From Lepturacanthus savala (lineage: Eukaryota > Chordata > Actinopteri > Scombriformes > Trichiuridae), in assembly GCA_030544235.1 (NCBI GenBank), contig CM060461.1, forward strand, positions 9,326,449 through 9,390,448: 64,000 nucleotides of DNA. Direction: 5' to 3'. Position numbers and translations under genes: made by a program. The stretch's first letter is position 1, and the number at the start of each line of letters is the position of its first letter. Shown here in pieces: positions 61,949 to 64,000 of the stretch. The notes below the pieces were generated by a model. The model saw only the letters and a program-made list of their open reading frames with translations, did no database searches and had not been told where the DNA came from.

Positions 61949-62120
61949 TGCAAGAATTTTGTATTTGTAAGGGAATATTTTTACATAAAACTTTTCACTT
62001 TTCGCCATCAAAACTAAAAACTACAACAAGCACCAAGGCTTCACATCTCTGTGGAGAAATAGAAACTGATAATTTTTTTTTCCTTAGAAAAAACAAAACT
62101 CTTTGACACCCTTGATAACA
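61949..62120. other. AT-rich sequence, nothing recognised
   Basis: Possible continuation of the repeat interrupted by the Tc1 element (AAGGGAATATTTTTACATAA); otherwise no feature is seen. Confidence 0.4.
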
Positions 62121-62149
62121 TGCTGCCAGGGTGTAATTCTCTGTTTCAC

Positions 62150-62400
62150 CAGCAGGCGCAAACACAGTCCCGCTACCTGACGTCCTGCGTAAAGCGCGTA
62201 GGCGCCTGAACGTCACGTCGTCACGTTGTTCCGGTCCTGTCTGCAGTGATGTGTAATTTTTCAGCTGTAAAACAGACATTAAACACATTTTTAGTAGCAG
62301 TCAAATTAGTGACGAAGCTGTCTGAAACGCTGCATTGAAGAGGTTTCACTGTTTAGAAGCATTTGATGCAGTCAAAATGGCGGCATCTGCTGGACAATAG
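62150..62400 (+). promoter_or_regulatory. Candidate promoter with CRE-like cluster and YY1-type motif
   Basis: A CpG-rich patch holds TGACGTCC (62178) and GAACGTCACGTCGTCACG (62208-62225). It is followed by AAAATGGCGGC at 62374-62384, a form typical of YY1 sites just downstream of transcription starts. The ATG there opens only a seven-codon frame. No downstream exon was found, so this could be an old promoter, a non-coding RNA start or a repeat. Confidence 0.35.
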
Positions 62401-63110
62401 CAGTATTACACCTGTACGGCTGAATTAAATCAAGGAGACCGACATGAAACCGTTAAGTGGTCTGATTATATAAGTGATTTTACTGCTTCACTTATAGACT
62501 ACAAGTCTCCAACAAAACAGAAAACACGTGGGCATTTTCACTATTATTGTTACCATGACTACTATTCATTTACAATTATTGTTATTATTTATATTATTAT
62601 CACTCTGATCTTTCTTTTATTTTTATTGTGTTCGTTTCCTTCTTTTGCTTTTGTTTTTCACTGTATGTTGTAATAGTATGTACTGCATGTAGAAAATGGC
62701 AGCCATATCGATATCAATTAATAATTAAAAACAGGCGTTACAAATTATACTAAGGTTCCTTTTAGTGTAACACCGTCTTTCCAGTGAGCACTCACTCTGT
62801 TTATGCAAAATCAAACCTGTATCCGTTTAAAATAAAATCCTTCTAGCTTCTTCAAATAAACATTTTTAATAAATGTTGTTTACTGACTAACTTTTCTTAT
62901 TTATTACATTCAAATGTCTCAAAATAATATTCAGCGTAACTTAATATTTTAAACAATGGTGTTGACTTAAGTATTCTGCCGTTATGGATAAGACATTTAC
63001 CAACGATTTATAATAGAAAATATCTGACCATCTTTATGTTCAGAATGAGTTATTATAAGTATTATTAATAGTTTATATTACTTTATTTTACCCACACCCA
63101 CAGACTGGGC
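62400..63110. other. AT-rich intergenic DNA
   Basis: No gene, repeat family or structured element recognised. Confidence 0.5.
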
Positions 63111-63139
63111 TGTAAGTGACTGTATAGGCCACGCCTCTT

Positions 63140-63240
63140 CGAAGTGTGACGTAACGAGTCTTCATGGAGAGGTCACGTGACTCCGGTCGTGGTGAAGCAG
63201 CGTGAAGCTATATAAAGCAGGTTGTTGGAGCTCGCCGTGA
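63140..63240 (+). promoter_or_regulatory. TATA-type promoter of an unidentified gene
   Basis: Within 75 bases: CRE-like TGACGTAA (63147-63154), the 10 bp palindrome GTCACGTGAC (63172-63181; an E-box of the USF/TFEB class) and TATATAAAG (63209-63217). Transcription should begin near 63240 on the + strand. The gene body lies beyond the window. Confidence 0.65.
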
Positions 63241-63363
63241 TACTTTTGCTCAGAAAAGTCGATAAAGTGTCGAGTCTGGTTCGGTGTATCATCACTTAGC
63301 CCAACACACCCGAGTCCTGATGATTTAGTGTCATTATGAGCGTGTTCGCTGCTTTCTGACACA
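63240..63363 (+). other. Probable first exon of an unidentified gene
   Basis: Sequence downstream of the TATA box runs to a donor ACA|GTAAGG at 63364. The following bases have the GTTAGCTAGCTAGC-type words common in fish first introns next to CpG promoters. The only ATG frame inside (63336-63359, MSVFAAF then TGA) is tiny, so the exon looks non-coding. I cannot name the gene. Confidence 0.45.
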
Positions 63364-64000
63364 GTAAGGCTTCATTTTGTTCAGACCGGTTAGCTAGTTA
63401 GCTAGCTATTGCTAGGTAACGTTAGCTGTCAACAAACAACAGACTGTCAGATGAACTCACGTCTGACTCTTTCTGTGTGAGTTAGCTGCTTATTTGCAAA
63501 GACTAAGAGTTCTACAAAGACCATTATCTCGCTCACGTTGGCTCCAGGTTCTCTGTTTAACAGCACAGGGAAGAAACAGCGATTCTTACCTTCATTTGAC
63601 ATCTTTTCAGCCAACTCGTCATAAAGTTACACAGAAATGTTGCAGGCTTATATATTTACATATTCTTAATTTGTTTGATTCGGGATGTGTGTATGTGTGT
63701 GAGTGTTTATTAATATTACATCCACATGATGTCCAGTGTGTTTGCTGTAGGGGCTAACTTTTAACAAACATTGATTTGTCTTGATGTAATATCTTACTCT
63801 ATAAATAAAAAAACAAACAAACAAGACAGTTCTGCAGACGCAGCTTTAGAAAATCAATATATTCTGATAATCAGAGATCCCTTCCAGACTTGTTTTAAGA
63901 TGTAGGCTATATAAAACACTACTTTCAGCAATAATTTATGTCTGAATCTTAAATTTAGCTACATATACACCTTCAATAAAATATTCCAGGATCTATAAAT

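Noticed and set aside
63317..63360. C/D-box snoRNA (TGATGAT and CTGA words)
   Set aside because: Box spacing is only about 40 bases and no terminal stem pairs across the boxes.
63336..63363. Selenoprotein start (MSVFAAF followed by TGA)
   Set aside because: No known selenoprotein begins this way and no coding continuation or SECIS can be seen in the window.

Overview
The window is vertebrate nuclear DNA, almost certainly from a teleost fish. It carries GT-AG introns, a CpG-rich promoter with a large first intron, long dinucleotide microsatellites, and fish-type Tc1, hAT-like and tRNA-like SINE repeats. Three protein genes can be built exon by exon: the 3' two thirds of PRKCI (atypical protein kinase C iota, + strand, bases 1-11855 coding), a complete SKIL (SnoN, a SKI-family co-repressor of SMADs, + strand, coding 21649-48393), and GPR160 (orphan seven-helix receptor, - strand, coding 54461-55366). 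The three genes also cluster in human 3q26.2. Here GPR160 lies downstream of SKIL and points towards it, so local order differs from the human order as I remember it.

Layout: 1-11855 holds twelve PRKCI exons (C1-domain end, hinge, whole kinase domain, C-terminal tail), with two hAT-like MITEs in the introns; 11856 to about 13580 is its 3' UTR; 13600-18900 is intergenic with a few repeats. About 18900-20400 is the CpG-rich SKIL promoter and non-coding first exon, followed by a first intron to 21490. SKIL's first coding exon (21491-22770) is followed by a 17.6 kb intron rich in microsatellites, then six coding exons from 40387 to 48393 and a long 3' UTR to about 52.9 kb. GPR160 follows on the - strand. 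From 56 kb to 62 kb the sequence is repeat-dominated, including one complete but heavily interrupted 3.0 kb Tc1 element with TA target duplication. The last kilobase contains a convincing TATA-type promoter and first exon of a further + strand gene whose body lies beyond the window.

The genes are not an operon and need not work together. PRKCI acts in cell polarity with PAR6/PAR3, SKIL is a TGF-beta feedback repressor, and GPR160 is a membrane receptor. I found no sign of a new multi-gene system. The most useful leads are regulatory (CAGAC repeats and CRE sites at the SKIL promoter, uORFs on SKIL, the unassigned TATA promoter at 63.2 kb) and the nested transposon history. All splice boundaries are read by eye from frame, phase and consensus sites; family comparisons are from memory.
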